A stretch of DNA of 64,000 bases from Mycolicibacterium sp. J2 (GTDB lineage: Bacteria; Actinomycetota; Actinomycetes; Mycobacteriales; Mycobacteriaceae). The DNA lies in assembly GCF_026240945.1 (NCBI RefSeq), contig NZ_JAPFPY010000011.1, positions 62,001-126,000 of the forward strand, given 5' to 3'. The stretch's first letter is position 1. Every line of letters begins with the position of its first letter. The notes below the pieces were generated by a model, which worked only from the letters and a program-made list of their open reading frames with translations, did not search any database and was not told the origin of the DNA. Position numbers and translations under genes: made by a program. Below are positions 1 through 8,917 of the stretch, one piece after another.

Positions 1-1
1 C

Positions 2-220
2 GTCAGGGCCCGGGTTGGTGATACCACCCGCATCGTCGAAGTGGTACGCGTGATCCAGAAACGGGTCGGCGCCGCCGACGCCGTCACCTGCTACCTCGAT
101 CGCACTCCGCCGCCACCGCCGGCCGCGGCCGCTCCAGTGGCCGTCCGGGATCGCGGTGCCGGTCGCCCAACCAAACGGGACCGGCGCGTCCTGGACAGGT
201 GGCGCGCCGGCCAGCTGTGA
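2..220 (+). CDS. S4-domain RNA-binding protein (Hsp15/RqcP type), 3' part only
   Basis: The reading frame is open from the left edge and ends in TGA at 218-220, giving the last 72 residues. The visible part starts with the end of an S4 fold (RVGDTTRIVEVVRVIQKRVG) and closes with a basic tail (GRPTKRDRRVLDRWR) that is typical of the small Hsp15-like RNA-binding proteins of actinobacteria. Known members bind structured RNA on the ribosome or 50S-nascent-chain complexes. The start codon and most of the S4 domain lie outside the window. It is convergent with the acyltransferase gene, 10 bases away. Confidence 0.75.
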   Translation, partial: VRARVGDTTRIVEVVRVIQKRVGAADAVTCYLDRTPPPPPAAAAPVAVRDRGAGRPTKRDRRVLDRWRAGQL

Positions 221-230
221 GCGCCGGGGC

Positions 231-1445
231 TCAGGCCGCCCGGCTCCGGTCGGCCGCGGAGTCGCCACTGGGATCGGTGAGCGGCAGCACCGCTGCCTTG
301 CGACGGTCTTCCCAGCGCTGCAAGGCGATTCGACAGGGTTCCTCGATCAGGGCATAGCTCACCGCGGCCATCGCCAGAGCGAAGACCAAGGTCAGCACCA
401 GCACCGCGACGAAGCCGAATCCGGACTGCGGTCGGCCCAGCAACGCATAGACCACACTCAACGCGGCCACATGCCAGATGAACAGCCCATAAGACCACTG
501 CCCCAAGGTGACCATCACCGGACTCCCCAGCACCGGGTGCCGCGCCGAAGGAGGGTCCAGGACCAGCGGGGCCAGCAACGCTCCCGCGACGATCGCTCCC
601 ATCGCCGTGCGGACCACAAACTGCTCGATACTGGCGTGCGCCGTTCCGGTCGGGATCACCAGCGGGGACGCGGATACGGCGAAAGCCACCACCACGATGA
701 CCGCCAGCACCACCGGGCGGCGCGCGAGGCGGTGTATCCGGCTGTCGGGACGGCAGGTGAACTCGGCGAGCAGGATGCCGACCGCGAACCAGGATGCGTA
801 GGCGGGCGCCCAGTTCAGCGGATTGGCATCATTGGGCACCCGGATCGGCAGGTAACCCCACCCGAAACTGGCCACCGCGACCGCGGCGATCACCGGCACC
901 CGCGCCCGCACGGGCAGGCGGCCCGCCGCCAGCGCCAACAGCGGCAATGCCAGATAGAACGTCACCTCGACCGACAGGCTCCACATCTGCGTCAGGCCGG
1001 TGACCAAGGCCTGGGGCACGTACACCTGGGTGAGCGTCAGGTTGGACAGCCATACGACACCTTTGGCGCCGTGCGCGTCGGGCAGCAAGGCCAGCACCAC
1101 CACCACGGCAAGCAGGTACGCGGGCAGGATGCGGGCCACCCGCGAGCGCAGGTAGCGGCCGGTGTCCGGGGATTCCCGTAACCCGTATGCCGCCGCGGTG
1201 TGCCCGCGCCACAGCAGGAAACCGGACAACGCGAAGAACACCGCGACCGCGAGATCGAACCTGATCCACAAGGGTCCCAGCACCCCGACGTTTTGCCGCG
1301 TCTGCGTGGCCACGTGGGTGATCACCACCGCGACGGCGGCAGCCCCGCGCAAGCCCTGCACGGCCGGCAGGAACGCACGCGTCCCGCCGACCGGCTCCGC
1401 TGGCGAATGGCCCACAAGTGACCAGTGTGCCCCACCGGTGCTCAC
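231..1445 (-). CDS. acyltransferase-3 family membrane O-acyltransferase
   Basis: This 404-residue polytopic membrane protein is an acyltransferase-3 (OatA/OafA-like) enzyme. The N-terminus has the family R-x10-H pair (R33, H44) in the first membrane helix and the FFALSGFLL motif near residue 70-78; about ten hydrophobic segments follow. The family moves acyl groups across or at the membrane onto sugars of cell wall glycans, glycolipids or natural products; the acceptor cannot be told from sequence. No SGNH domain is fused. The start taken is GTG at 1445; a start a few codons later is possible. It is the last gene of a three-gene minus-strand run, 32 bases after the threonine aldolase gene. 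Confidence 0.85.
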   Translation of the reverse strand: MSTGGAHWSLVGHSPAEPVGGTRAFLPAVQGLRGAAAVAVVITHVATQTRQNVGVLGPLWIRFDLAVAVFFALSGFLLWRGHTAAAYGLRESPDTGRYLRSRVARILPAYLLAVVVVLALLPDAHGAKGVVWLSNLTLTQVYVPQALVTGLTQMWSLSVEVTFYLALPLLALAAGRLPVRARVPVIAAVAVASFGWGYLPIRVPNDANPLNWAPAYASWFAVGILLAEFTCRPDSRIHRLARRPVVLAVIVVVAFAVSASPLVIPTGTAHASIEQFVVRTAMGAIVAGALLAPLVLDPPSARHPVLGSPVMVTLGQWSYGLFIWHVAALSVVYALLGRPQSGFGFVAVLVLTLVFALAMAAVSYALIEEPCRIALQRWEDRRKAAVLPLTDPSGDSAADRSRAA

Positions 1446-1477
1446 CGCGGAGCAGGGCGATCTGGATCAGACCTGCG

Positions 1478-2560
1478 TCACGTCGATTCCCGAGCGAACT
1501 CGGCTGCGATGACGTCGACGAAGTCATCGACATCGCCCTCGGTGGTGTCCCATGCCGTCATCCACCGAACCTCACCGCGGGCGCGATCCCAGTCGTAGAA
1601 CCGCACTCGCTCGCGGATCCGGTCGGCGGTAGCTGTGGGTAGCGTCGCGAACACCGCATTGGCCGCCGTGTCCTGGGTGAACGCCAAGCCCGGCAGCACG
1701 CCGTCGGCGAGACCTACTTCAAGCGCAGCCCGCAACCGGGCCGCCATGGCGTTGGCGTGCGCGGCATTGCGAATCCCCAGCTCGCCGTCGAACAGGGCCA
1801 GCAACTGAGCCGAGGCGAACCGCATCTTGCTGGCCAGCTGCATGGTGAACTTGCGCAGATAAGTCAATCCAGCGGCGCGTTCGGCGTCGAGCACCACGAC
1901 CGCCTCCACGCCCAACAGGCCGTTCTTGGTGCCACCCAGGCTGAGGATGTCCACGCTGGCATCGGCCGTGAAGGCGCGTAACGGTACCCGCAGCGCGGCC
2001 GCCGCATTCCACATGCGGGATCCGTCGACGTGCAGGGCCATCCCGTGCGCGTGCGCGAAATCCGCGATCGCCCGCACCTCGTCCGCGGTGTACACGGTGC
2101 CCAGTTCGGTGGCTTGGGTGATGCTCACCGCCAGCGGCTGCGCGCGGTGCTCGTCGCCCCATCCCCACGCTTCGCGGGCGACCAGTTCCGGAGTGAGCTT
2201 GCCGTCGGGTGTCGGCACCGTCAACAGCTTGACACCGGTCACGCGCTCCGGCGCACCCGCCTCATCGGTGTTGATGTGCGCGGTGGACGCGGCGACGACC
2301 GCGCCCCAACGAGGCAGCACGCTGGTCAGCGCGACGACGTTGGCACCGGTGCCGTTGAAGACGGGGAATACCTCGGCCCCGGCACCGAACTGGTCGCGGA
2401 TGACATCCTGCAGGCGAGCCGTGTAGACGTCTTCCCCGTAGGCGACCTGATGCCCACCATTGGCGGCCTCGATCGCGGCCAGCGCGTCCGGGTGTACCCC
2501 GGCGTAGTTGTCGCTGGCGAAACCCCGCCAGGACGGGTCGTGCAGTCGAGCGACCGGCAC
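1478..2560 (-). CDS. low-specificity L-threonine aldolase family PLP enzyme
   Basis: The 360-residue protein belongs to the threonine aldolase/beta-eliminating lyase family (fold type I PLP). The landmarks are SDNYAG near the start, HVDGSR with the PLP-nitrogen-binding Asp at about 179, and GGTKNG with the Schiff-base Lys at about 212. Family members cleave L-threonine or L-allo-threonine to glycine and acetaldehyde in the cytoplasm. The frame is open upstream to 2653, but that stretch overlaps the preceding secreted-protein gene in another frame, so I place the start at the GTG at 2560, six bases after that gene's TAA. It is probably translated from the same transcript as its two neighbours. 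Confidence 0.9.
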   Translation of the reverse strand: MPVARLHDPSWRGFASDNYAGVHPDALAAIEAANGGHQVAYGEDVYTARLQDVIRDQFGAGAEVFPVFNGTGANVVALTSVLPRWGAVVAASTAHINTDEAGAPERVTGVKLLTVPTPDGKLTPELVAREAWGWGDEHRAQPLAVSITQATELGTVYTADEVRAIADFAHAHGMALHVDGSRMWNAAAALRVPLRAFTADASVDILSLGGTKNGLLGVEAVVVLDAERAAGLTYLRKFTMQLASKMRFASAQLLALFDGELGIRNAAHANAMAARLRAALEVGLADGVLPGLAFTQDTAANAVFATLPTATADRIRERVRFYDWDRARGEVRWMTAWDTTEGDVDDFVDVIAAEFAREST

Positions 2561-2565
2561 TCTCG

Positions 2566-3195
2566 TTACGGCGTCGGGGCGCCGGGGGCGACGATCGGCG
2601 GCGCTGCGGGATCGGCGGGAGCGGGGGCTCCCGGTGCCGGCTCGTTCACCCACGCCGGCGGGTTCGGGTCACTGAGCGCGACGTACCCGGGCGGCAACGC
2701 CGGCCCGCCACCCGGAGTTCCCGGCGGGGCCGCGATGGTGGCCGGCAACGCCGGCGTCGAGGAACTCGGGTCGGTCAACGAGGTATAGCCCGGCGGCAGC
2801 TTGGGAGCCGGTCCCGCCCCGGGCGGGGCACCGAGCCCGACGCCGGCGTCCTCCGGAGACATCGTCAGCTCGCCGATCGGATCGGCGCTGTGGAACGTGT
2901 GCCAGACGTCGCGGAGATAACCCAGTTGGCCCGGCGTCTGCCCCTGCCCGTACTGCTGGTTGCTGACCTCGGGCACCGGCGGCGCCCCGGGCGGCGGGGG
3001 CGGCTGCGCACCGACCGGCTCGTTGGCCACCACCACGGGCTGGCCCGGGGCCGGTTCGGCGGGCGCGCCCGGCGCCGGGGTCGGGATCAGCGGGTCGGGT
3101 TCGGCGGCTGCCTGACCCGCGCCGGCCAGCGCACCGCCGACGATGACGCCGCCGGCAACGGCGGCGATGGCCGCCGCGGAGATCCGGTCAAACAT
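2566..3195 (-). CDS. secreted Pro/Ala-rich protein with YLRD-W motif
   Basis: The 209-residue protein has a signal peptide (residues 1-31, cleavage near QAAA-EP), a Pro/Gly/Ala-rich stretch, a central segment LGYLRDVWHTFH (about 93-104), and two related pieces, LPPGYTSLTDP and LPPGYVALSDP. It has no catalytic motif that I recognise. It should be exported by the Sec route. The central YLRD-W segment recurs in the secreted protein encoded at 59069-59515, so the two look like distant members of one mycobacterial family of unknown function. It is the first gene of the operon with threonine aldolase and acyltransferase. Confidence 0.8.
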   Translation of the reverse strand: MFDRISAAAIAAVAGGVIVGGALAGAGQAAAEPDPLIPTPAPGAPAEPAPGQPVVVANEPVGAQPPPPPGAPPVPEVSNQQYGQGQTPGQLGYLRDVWHTFHSADPIGELTMSPEDAGVGLGAPPGAGPAPKLPPGYTSLTDPSSSTPALPATIAAPPGTPGGGPALPPGYVALSDPNPPAWVNEPAPGAPAPADPAAPPIVAPGAPTP

Positions 3196-3284
3196 ATTTG
3201 AGGTTGTCCTCTCCTCGACACTGGCTGCAATCCTCTACGCCCAGCCACTGTCGCGTCAACGCGGACTCACAGACTCGGTCCGCC

Positions 3285-4181
3285 TCAGTTCTGCCTCGGC
3301 AGTAGCTCGCGGGCGAATCGGTCCACGAAATCGGCGGCATCCGGGTCTGTTCCGAGCGGCCGAATCACGAATTTGGTCAGACCCGCGTCGATGTACGCGT
3401 CGAGTTGCCGGTGCAGGGCCGGCCAATCGGCGGCGACGAGCGTCGCCGGGTCGAGGTCGGGTCGTCGGGCCCGCACCGCCGCGGCGACCGCATCCGGCAG
3501 CTCACCCGTACCCACCGCGAGATTGATCCCATAGTGGTCGGCCTCGATCACCCGACCGGCCCGCTCGGCGGCCTCGATGATGGCCCGGCGCGCCTGACCC
3601 GCCTCCTGCGGCGTCAAGAAGCTGCCCAGCCAGCCGTCGCCGAGTGCGCCGATCCGCCGGTAGGCCGCCTGCGACGATCCGCCGATCCAGATGTCCAGCG
3701 GTGCAGTCGGTTTGGGTGTGATGACCGCGTCTCGGACCCGGTGATGATCGCCGGTGAAGTTCACCGGCCCGGCGCTGGTCAGCACGGTCCGCAGCAGTGT
3801 CAGGGCCTCGTCGAACACCGCGGCGCGCCGACCGTCGGGCACGGGGAACAGGTCGCGCTCGGCGGGCAGCGCCGAGCGCAGACCGAAAACCGGCAGCACC
3901 CGTCTGGGTGCCAGGGCGGCCAGCGACACCAACTCCTTGGCCACCAGGACGGGGTGGCGGCCCGGCAACACCGCCACCGACGTGCCGACCTTGAGCCGGT
4001 TCGTTCGCGCCAGCGCGTATGTCATCCCGACGACCGGGTCGACGGCCGGGGAGTACACCAACTCCGAAAACCACAGCGAGTCGACACGGGCATCTTCGAG
4101 CTGATCGACGAGCGCCGGCAGGGCGGCAGGGCCCACCCCTGCTCCCAGCCCCACTCCGAAGCGGATCTTCATGGTGCGCAT
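3285..4181 (-). CDS. F420-dependent LLM-class oxidoreductase
   Basis: This 298-residue TIM-barrel protein is in the luciferase-like monooxygenase superfamily, most like the actinobacterial F420-type subgroup. Features are the N-terminal KIRFGVGLG strand, LWFSEL, LKVGTSVAVLPGRHPVLVAKE (helix/strand 3-4 of the barrel) and DIWIGGSS, the usual cofactor phosphate region. Such enzymes transfer hydride between reduced F420 (or FMN) and small organic substrates; the substrate is unknown. The start could be the ATG at 4181 or 4172 (MKIRFG). It is divergent from furA with about 100 bases between. Confidence 0.85.
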   Translation of the reverse strand: MRTMKIRFGVGLGAGVGPAALPALVDQLEDARVDSLWFSELVYSPAVDPVVGMTYALARTNRLKVGTSVAVLPGRHPVLVAKELVSLAALAPRRVLPVFGLRSALPAERDLFPVPDGRRAAVFDEALTLLRTVLTSAGPVNFTGDHHRVRDAVITPKPTAPLDIWIGGSSQAAYRRIGALGDGWLGSFLTPQEAGQARRAIIEAAERAGRVIEADHYGINLAVGTGELPDAVAAAVRARRPDLDPATLVAADWPALHRQLDAYIDAGLTKFVIRPLGTDPDAADFVDRFARELLPRQN

Positions 4182-4243
4182 AACACGTCGGTGCTGGGTT
4201 TTGTGCCGGCAAGCCACTTAGACGCAGGCGAGAAAGAAAGTGT

Positions 4244-4271
4244 TTAACGAGTCCAGTTAAGGGGCAATAGT
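4244..4271 (+). promoter_or_regulatory. furA upstream region with inverted repeat and weak -10
   Basis: An inverted repeat TTAAC-N7-GTTAA (4244-4260) lies just upstream of furA, followed by AATAGT at 4266-4271, six bases before the GTG start, the spacing of a leaderless promoter. In mycobacteria FurA represses its own promoter and furA mRNA is reported to begin at its start codon, so this is the likely autoregulatory site. The hexamer departs from TANNNT at its first base. Confidence 0.45.
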
Positions 4272-4277
4272 GATGCC

Positions 4278-4730
4278 GTGGCGTCAGATGCGGACTACGC
4301 GGACCTGCTTCGCGCTGCCGCGCTGCGAGTGACACGGCCGCGTATCGCGGTGCTGGACCAGGTCGAAGCCCATCCTCACGCGGACACCGAATCGGTTTTC
4401 CTCGCGGTGCGCGACGTGCTGCCCGACGTCTCACGCCAAACCGTCTACGACGTCCTCAATGCCCTGACCTCGGTGGGCCTGCTGCGTCGCATTCAGCCGC
4501 TGGGGTCGGTGGCCCGCTACGAGACTCGGGTGGGCGACAACCATCACCACGTGGTGTGCCGCAATTGCGGCACCATCGCCGATATCGACTGCGCCGTCGG
4601 CGCGGCACCGTGCCTCACGCCGGCCGACCTGGACGGCGCCATCGACGGTTTCGTCCTGGACGAGGCCGAAGTCATCTACTGGGGCCTGTGCCCCGACTGC
4701 TCCCCCTCGGTTTCCCGATCGCATCCGTGA
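4278..4730 (+). CDS. furA: ferric uptake regulator family repressor FurA
   Basis: The 150-residue protein has a winged helix DNA-binding domain (about 8-80, recognition segment [12 protein letters not shown]) and a metal-binding dimerisation domain with HHH (89-91), CRNC (94-97) and CPDC (138-141). In mycobacteria FurA senses iron and peroxide stress and represses the furA-katG operon. The start is the GTG at 4278, likely leaderless. katG follows 34 bases downstream with its own ribosome binding site, the conserved mycobacterial arrangement. Confidence 0.95.
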   Translation: MASDADYADLLRAAALRVTRPRIAVLDQVEAHPHADTESVFLAVRDVLPDVSRQTVYDVLNALTSVGLLRRIQPLGSVARYETRVGDNHHHVVCRNCGTIADIDCAVGAAPCLTPADLDGAIDGFVLDEAEVIYWGLCPDCSPSVSRSHP

Positions 4731-4764
4731 TCCCAGCCCTGTCACCCACCCGGAAGGAAATGTT

Positions 4765-7005
4765 GTGTCATCCGATACGTCCGACAGCCGTCCCCCGCAC
4801 TCTGATGCCGGTACGGCCAGCAACAGCGAGAGCGAGAACCCGGCCATCTCGTCGCCCAAGCCCAAGGCGCACGGCCCGCTGACCAACCAGGACTGGTGGC
4901 CGGAACAGATCGATGTGTCGCGGTTGCACCCGCATGCCCCTGCGTCCAACCCGCTCGGTGATTCTTTCGACTACGCGGCTGCGTTCGCCACGCTCGACGT
5001 CGAGGCCCTCAAGGCCGACCTACTGTCGGTGATCACCACCTCGCAGGACTGGTGGCCCGCCGACTACGGCAGCTACGCCGGCCTGTTCATCCGGATGAGC
5101 TGGCATGCCGCGGGTACCTACCGCATCTTCGACGGCCGCGGTGGTGGCGGGCAGGGCCTGCAGCGCTTCGCTCCGCTGAACAGCTGGCCGGACAACGCCA
5201 ACCTGGACAAGGCACGCCGGCTGCTGTGGCCGGTGAAGCAGAAGTACGGCAACAAGATCTCCTGGGCGGACCTGCTGGTGTTCGCCGGCAACGTGGCCCT
5301 GGAATCGGCGGGTTTCCAGACGTTCGGGTTCGGCTTCGGGCGTGAAGACGTGTGGGAGCCCGAGGAGGTGCTGTTCGGCGAGGAGGACACCTGGCTGGGC
5401 ACCGACAAGCGCTACTCCGGGGAGCGGACCCTGGCGCAGCCCTACGGTGCCACCACCATGGGCCTGATCTACGTGAATCCTGAAGGGCCAGAAGGCAATC
5501 CGGATCCTTTGAAAGCGGCTGTGGACATCAAGGAGACGTTCGGCCGGATGGCGATGAACGTCGAGGAGACCGCCGCGCTGATCGTCGGCGGCCATACCCT
5601 GGGCAAGACCCACGGCGCCGGCGACGGCGACTTGGTCGGCCCGGAGCCCGAAGGCGCCCCGATCGAGCAGCAGGGCCTCGGGTGGAAGTGCCCCTTCGGC
5701 TCCGGCAACGCCGGCGACACCATCACCTCGGGGCTGGAGGTGGTGTGGACGCCCACCCCTACCAAGTGGAGCAACTCGTTCCTGGAAATCCTGTACGGCT
5801 ACGAATGGGAGCTGGTGAAGAGCCCGGCCGGGGCGTGGCAGTTCGAGGCCAAGGATGCCGAGGCCATCATCCCGCCGCCGTTCCCCGGTGCCCCGAACCG
5901 CAAGCCCACCATGCTCGTCACCGACGTGGCGATGCGGGTGGATCCCGAGTTCGGCGAGATCACCCGGCGCTGGCTGGACCATCCCGAGGAACTCAACGAG
6001 GCGTTCGCCAAGGCCTGGTACAAGTTGCTGCACCGTGACCTGGGCCCCATCTCACGTTATCTGGGACCGTGGGTTGCCGAGCCGCAGCTGTGGCAAGACC
6101 CGGTGCCGCCGGTCGAGGGTGAGTTGATCGACGATGCCGACGCCGCGACGCTGAAGGCCAAGATCCTCGATTCCGGGCTGTCGGTGCCGCAGCTGGTCAA
6201 GACAGCGTGGGCGTCGGCCTCCAGCTTCCGCCGCACAGACAAGCGCGGTGGTGCCAATGGCGCCCGGATTCGTCTTGAGCCGCAACGCAGCTGGGAGGCC
6301 AACGAGCCGTCCGAGCTGGAAAAGGCACTGCCGGCGCTGGAGCGGATCCAGGCCGAGTTCAACGCCGGCGGAGTGAAGAAGGTGTCACTGGCCGATGTCA
6401 TCGTGCTGGCCGGCAACGCCGCAATCGAGAAGGCCGCCAAGGACTGCGGTGTCTCGGTGACGGTGCCGTTCACCCCGGGCCGCACCGATGCGACCCAGGA
6501 GGACACCGACGTGGAGTCGTTCGCGGTGCTGGAGCCGCGGGCCGACGGCTTCCGCAACTACGTGCGTCCCGGCGAGAAGGCTCCGTTGGAGCACCTGCTG
6601 CTGGAACGCGCCTACCTGCTTGGCGTGACCGGGCCGGAACTCACGGTACTGGTCGGCGGTCTGCGGGCGTTGGGCGCCAACCACGGCGGGAGCAAGCACG
6701 GGGTGTTCACCGACCGGCCGGGCACGCTGAGCAACGACTTCTTCGTCAACCTGCTCGACATCGGTACCGAGTGGAAGCCGTCGGGGACGCAGGAGAACGT
6801 CTACGAGGGCCGCAACCGCGCAACGGGCGAGCTCCGATGGACAGCGACGGCGAATGACCTTGTGTTCGGTTCACATTCGATACTGCGAGCGGTCTCCGAG
6901 GTCTACGCGCAGGCCGACGGGGCGGAGCGGTTCGTCAACGACTTCGTCGCCGCGTGGGTCAAGGTGACCGACAACGACCGGTTCGACGTCAAGAAGAAGC
7001 AGTAG
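4765..7005 (+). CDS. katG: catalase-peroxidase KatG
   Basis: The 746-residue bifunctional haem enzyme breaks down hydrogen peroxide and organic peroxides, and in mycobacteria activates isoniazid. The active-site triad Arg110, Trp113, His114 ([13 protein letters not shown]) is present, offset by six from M. tuberculosis numbering; the proximal haem His is in [10 protein letters not shown] and the Ser of DTITSGLEV, equivalent to Ser315, is wild type. The second, haemless peroxidase-like domain occupies about 430-740. The start is the GTG at 4765, four bases after GGAAGGAAA; an overlapping ATG at 4760 is in another frame. The length equals the family norm. Confidence 0.98.
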   Translation: MSSDTSDSRPPHSDAGTASNSESENPAISSPKPKAHGPLTNQDWWPEQIDVSRLHPHAPASNPLGDSFDYAAAFATLDVEALKADLLSVITTSQDWWPADYGSYAGLFIRMSWHAAGTYRIFDGRGGGGQGLQRFAPLNSWPDNANLDKARRLLWPVKQKYGNKISWADLLVFAGNVALESAGFQTFGFGFGREDVWEPEEVLFGEEDTWLGTDKRYSGERTLAQPYGATTMGLIYVNPEGPEGNPDPLKAAVDIKETFGRMAMNVEETAALIVGGHTLGKTHGAGDGDLVGPEPEGAPIEQQGLGWKCPFGSGNAGDTITSGLEVVWTPTPTKWSNSFLEILYGYEWELVKSPAGAWQFEAKDAEAIIPPPFPGAPNRKPTMLVTDVAMRVDPEFGEITRRWLDHPEELNEAFAKAWYKLLHRDLGPISRYLGPWVAEPQLWQDPVPPVEGELIDDADAATLKAKILDSGLSVPQLVKTAWASASSFRRTDKRGGANGARIRLEPQRSWEANEPSELEKALPALERIQAEFNAGGVKKVSLADVIVLAGNAAIEKAAKDCGVSVTVPFTPGRTDATQEDTDVESFAVLEPRADGFRNYVRPGEKAPLEHLLLERAYLLGVTGPELTVLVGGLRALGANHGGSKHGVFTDRPGTLSNDFFVNLLDIGTEWKPSGTQENVYEGRNRATGELRWTATANDLVFGSHSILRAVSEVYAQADGAERFVNDFVAAWVKVTDNDRFDVKKKQ

Positions 7006-7008
7006 TGC

Positions 7009-7057
7009 GATTTGTGCACGTTCTGTCACGCCTGGCGTGACAGAACGTGCACAAATC
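7009..7057. terminator. 49-base perfect palindrome between convergent genes (copy 1)
   Basis: The arms 7009-7032 and 7034-7057 are exact reverse complements of 24 bases around one central base. It begins four bases after the katG stop and reaches into the stop codon of the convergent ABC ATPase gene. There is no T-tract on either side. It is probably a bidirectional terminator or a dispersed hairpin element; a second copy with paired base changes is at 17808-17860. Confidence 0.8.
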
Positions 7058-8120
7058 ACCGGGATAGGCGCGTTCCGGTCGCGGCGTCGAAGAGGTGGGC
7101 GCGGCCGGGCCGCACCTGCACGCGCACCGGGGCGCCCGGTTCGGGCACCGCCGGCCATGCCGCCACCGCCGACGCCTCCATTACCGCCGTCAGCCGGTGT
7201 GTACCGGCCTTGACCATCAGCACATAGCGCGGGCCGAGCAGTTCCACCAGGTCGACGCGGGCGTCACCGTCCGGATCGGGTGTGACCAGTAGATCCTCGG
7301 GCCGCACCCCGAATGTCACCGGCCCGTCGACACCCGGCGGGACCGGCCAGCGCAGGCCGGCCGCGTCGAATACCCCCTCACGCGCCGTCCCATCGACGAG
7401 ATTGGCACTGGGCGATCCGATGAAGCCGGCCACGAAGATGTCTGCCGGGGTGCGGTAGAGCTGCTCGGGTATCCCCCGCTGCGCGATCCGGCCCGCATTG
7501 AGCACCACCAACTGGTCGGCGATGGTCATCGCCTCCTCCTGGTCGTGGGTGACGTACAGGGCGGTGATGCCGAGTTCCTGTTGCAGACGCCGGATTTCGG
7601 AGCGCAGTTCGACGCGGAGTTTGGCGTCCAGATTACTCAGCGGCTCGTCGAACAGGAACACCGACGGAGTCCGTACCAGCGCCCTGGCAATGGCCACCCG
7701 TTGCTGTTGGCCGCCCGAGAACTGCCGGGGTTTGCGGTCCAGCAGTCCCTCGATGCCGACGCGACCGGCCGCGGCGCGGGCCCGCTGGGCCGCTTCGTCC
7801 TTGCCAACTCCCGCATTACGCAGCGGGAAGGCGATATTTCCCGCCACGCTCAGATGCGGGTACAGCGCATAGTTCTGGAAGACCATCGCCACATCGCGGT
7901 CCCGGGGTGCGGCCGCGGTGACATCGCGCCCGTCGATGCGCACGGTTCCGGCGTCGGCTGCCTCCAATCCCGCGGTGATCCGCAGTGTGGTGGACTTACC
8001 GCATCCCGAGGGGCCCACCAGCACGGTCAGCGATCCGTCCGGCAGGGTCAGATCAAGCCCGTCGACAACGGGTGCGCCGCCGTAGGTCTTGGTGATGCCC
8101 GCGAGTTCGACGGTCGTCAT
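7056..8120 (-). CDS. ABC transporter ATP-binding protein, MalK/UgpC type
   Basis: The 354-residue ATPase of a carbohydrate importer. Walker A is at 36-44 (GPSGCGKST), the signature SGGQQQR at 135-141, Walker B FLFDEP at 155-160, the D-loop LSNLDAK follows, and the switch His is in VTHDQEEA. The C-terminal third is the OB-fold/TOBE regulatory domain typical of MalK-like subunits shared by CUT1 importers. Its ATG overlaps the stop of the upstream permease gene (ATGA), so the operon is translationally coupled. Gene order (binding protein, permease, permease, ATPase) is that of the M. tuberculosis Rv2041c-Rv2038c sugar importer; the substrate is not deducible. Confidence 0.93.
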   Translation of the reverse strand: MTTVELAGITKTYGGAPVVDGLDLTLPDGSLTVLVGPSGCGKSTTLRITAGLEAADAGTVRIDGRDVTAAAPRDRDVAMVFQNYALYPHLSVAGNIAFPLRNAGVGKDEAAQRARAAAGRVGIEGLLDRKPRQFSGGQQQRVAIARALVRTPSVFLFDEPLSNLDAKLRVELRSEIRRLQQELGITALYVTHDQEEAMTIADQLVVLNAGRIAQRGIPEQLYRTPADIFVAGFIGSPSANLVDGTAREGVFDAAGLRWPVPPGVDGPVTFGVRPEDLLVTPDPDGDARVDLVELLGPRYVLMVKAGTHRLTAVMEASAVAAWPAVPEPGAPVRVQVRPGRAHLFDAATGTRLSR

Positions 8121-8917
8121 TTGGTGGCCCCGGCCGTCAGGCCGCCGACCAAGAATCGTTGCGCGGCCAGCGCCAGTACGTACACCGGCAGGATACCCAG
8201 CAGACCGGCCGCGGCCTGCTGGCCGAACTGGACGTTGCGATCCCCTTGGAACAATGACAAACCGACGGTCAACGTCTGGCTCTCCTTCGTGACGGCAAGG
8301 TACACCGCGAACAGAAAATCGTTGTAGCTCAGAAAGAAAACAACCAACAGCGCGGCGACGATGCCCGGCCACAGCAGGGGCAGCACCGCCCTGCGGAACG
8401 CGGCGGCCACGGTGAGCCCGTCGATCACGGCGGCCTCGTCGATTTCGACCGGAATGCGGCGCACGAAACCGTCCAGCAGCCATGCCGCCACGGGGACGTT
8501 GGCCACCCCGTTGACGAGCACCAAGCCGAGCACGTGATTGGTCAGCCCGAAGTCGCGCAGCAGGAAGAACAACGGGATGATCGCGACGACCGGCGGAGCA
8601 CAGTAACTGGCCAGCAGGGCCGTCAGCAACCGCTCGCCGCCGAACCTTCGGGCAGTGAAATATGCTGCCGGAGTGGCGATCAGCACCGCAAGGACCGCCG
8701 CACCGAGCGCCGAGACCCAGGAATTCTGCAGCATGGTGCCCAGCGCGATGGTGTCGAACACCGAGACGAAGTTGGCCGCCGTCCACTCCGTCGGTAGCAG
8801 ACTCGAGTTGAGCACATCGCCCGGCGGGCGCAGCGAGAGCGAGACCAGATACCCGATCGGTAGCAGGGCGACAAGAATGGCCACAGCCAGGGCAGCCCAT
8901 ACGAGTCTGCGACTCAT
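8117..8917 (-). CDS. ABC sugar-type permease, MalG-like
   Basis: The 266-residue inner-membrane permease has six hydrophobic segments and the EAA loop (PVEIDEAAVIDGLT...) that docks onto the ATPase. It corresponds to the second permease of CUT1-type importers (MalG/UgpE position). The stop overlaps the ATPase start and its own ATG overlaps the stop of the first permease, both as ATGA. The longer open frame upstream to 9595 runs through the preceding permease gene in another frame and is not used. Confidence 0.93.
   Translation of the reverse strand: MSRRLVWAALAVAILVALLPIGYLVSLSLRPPGDVLNSSLLPTEWTAANFVSVFDTIALGTMLQNSWVSALGAAVLAVLIATPAAYFTARRFGGERLLTALLASYCAPPVVAIIPLFFLLRDFGLTNHVLGLVLVNGVANVPVAAWLLDGFVRRIPVEIDEAAVIDGLTVAAAFRRAVLPLLWPGIVAALLVVFFLSYNDFLFAVYLAVTKESQTLTVGLSLFQGDRNVQFGQQAAAGLLGILPVYVLALAAQRFLVGGLTAGATK

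Noticed and set aside
5020..6033. 337-codon open frame antisense to katG
   Set aside because: It is a shadow of the katG reading frame with no motif.
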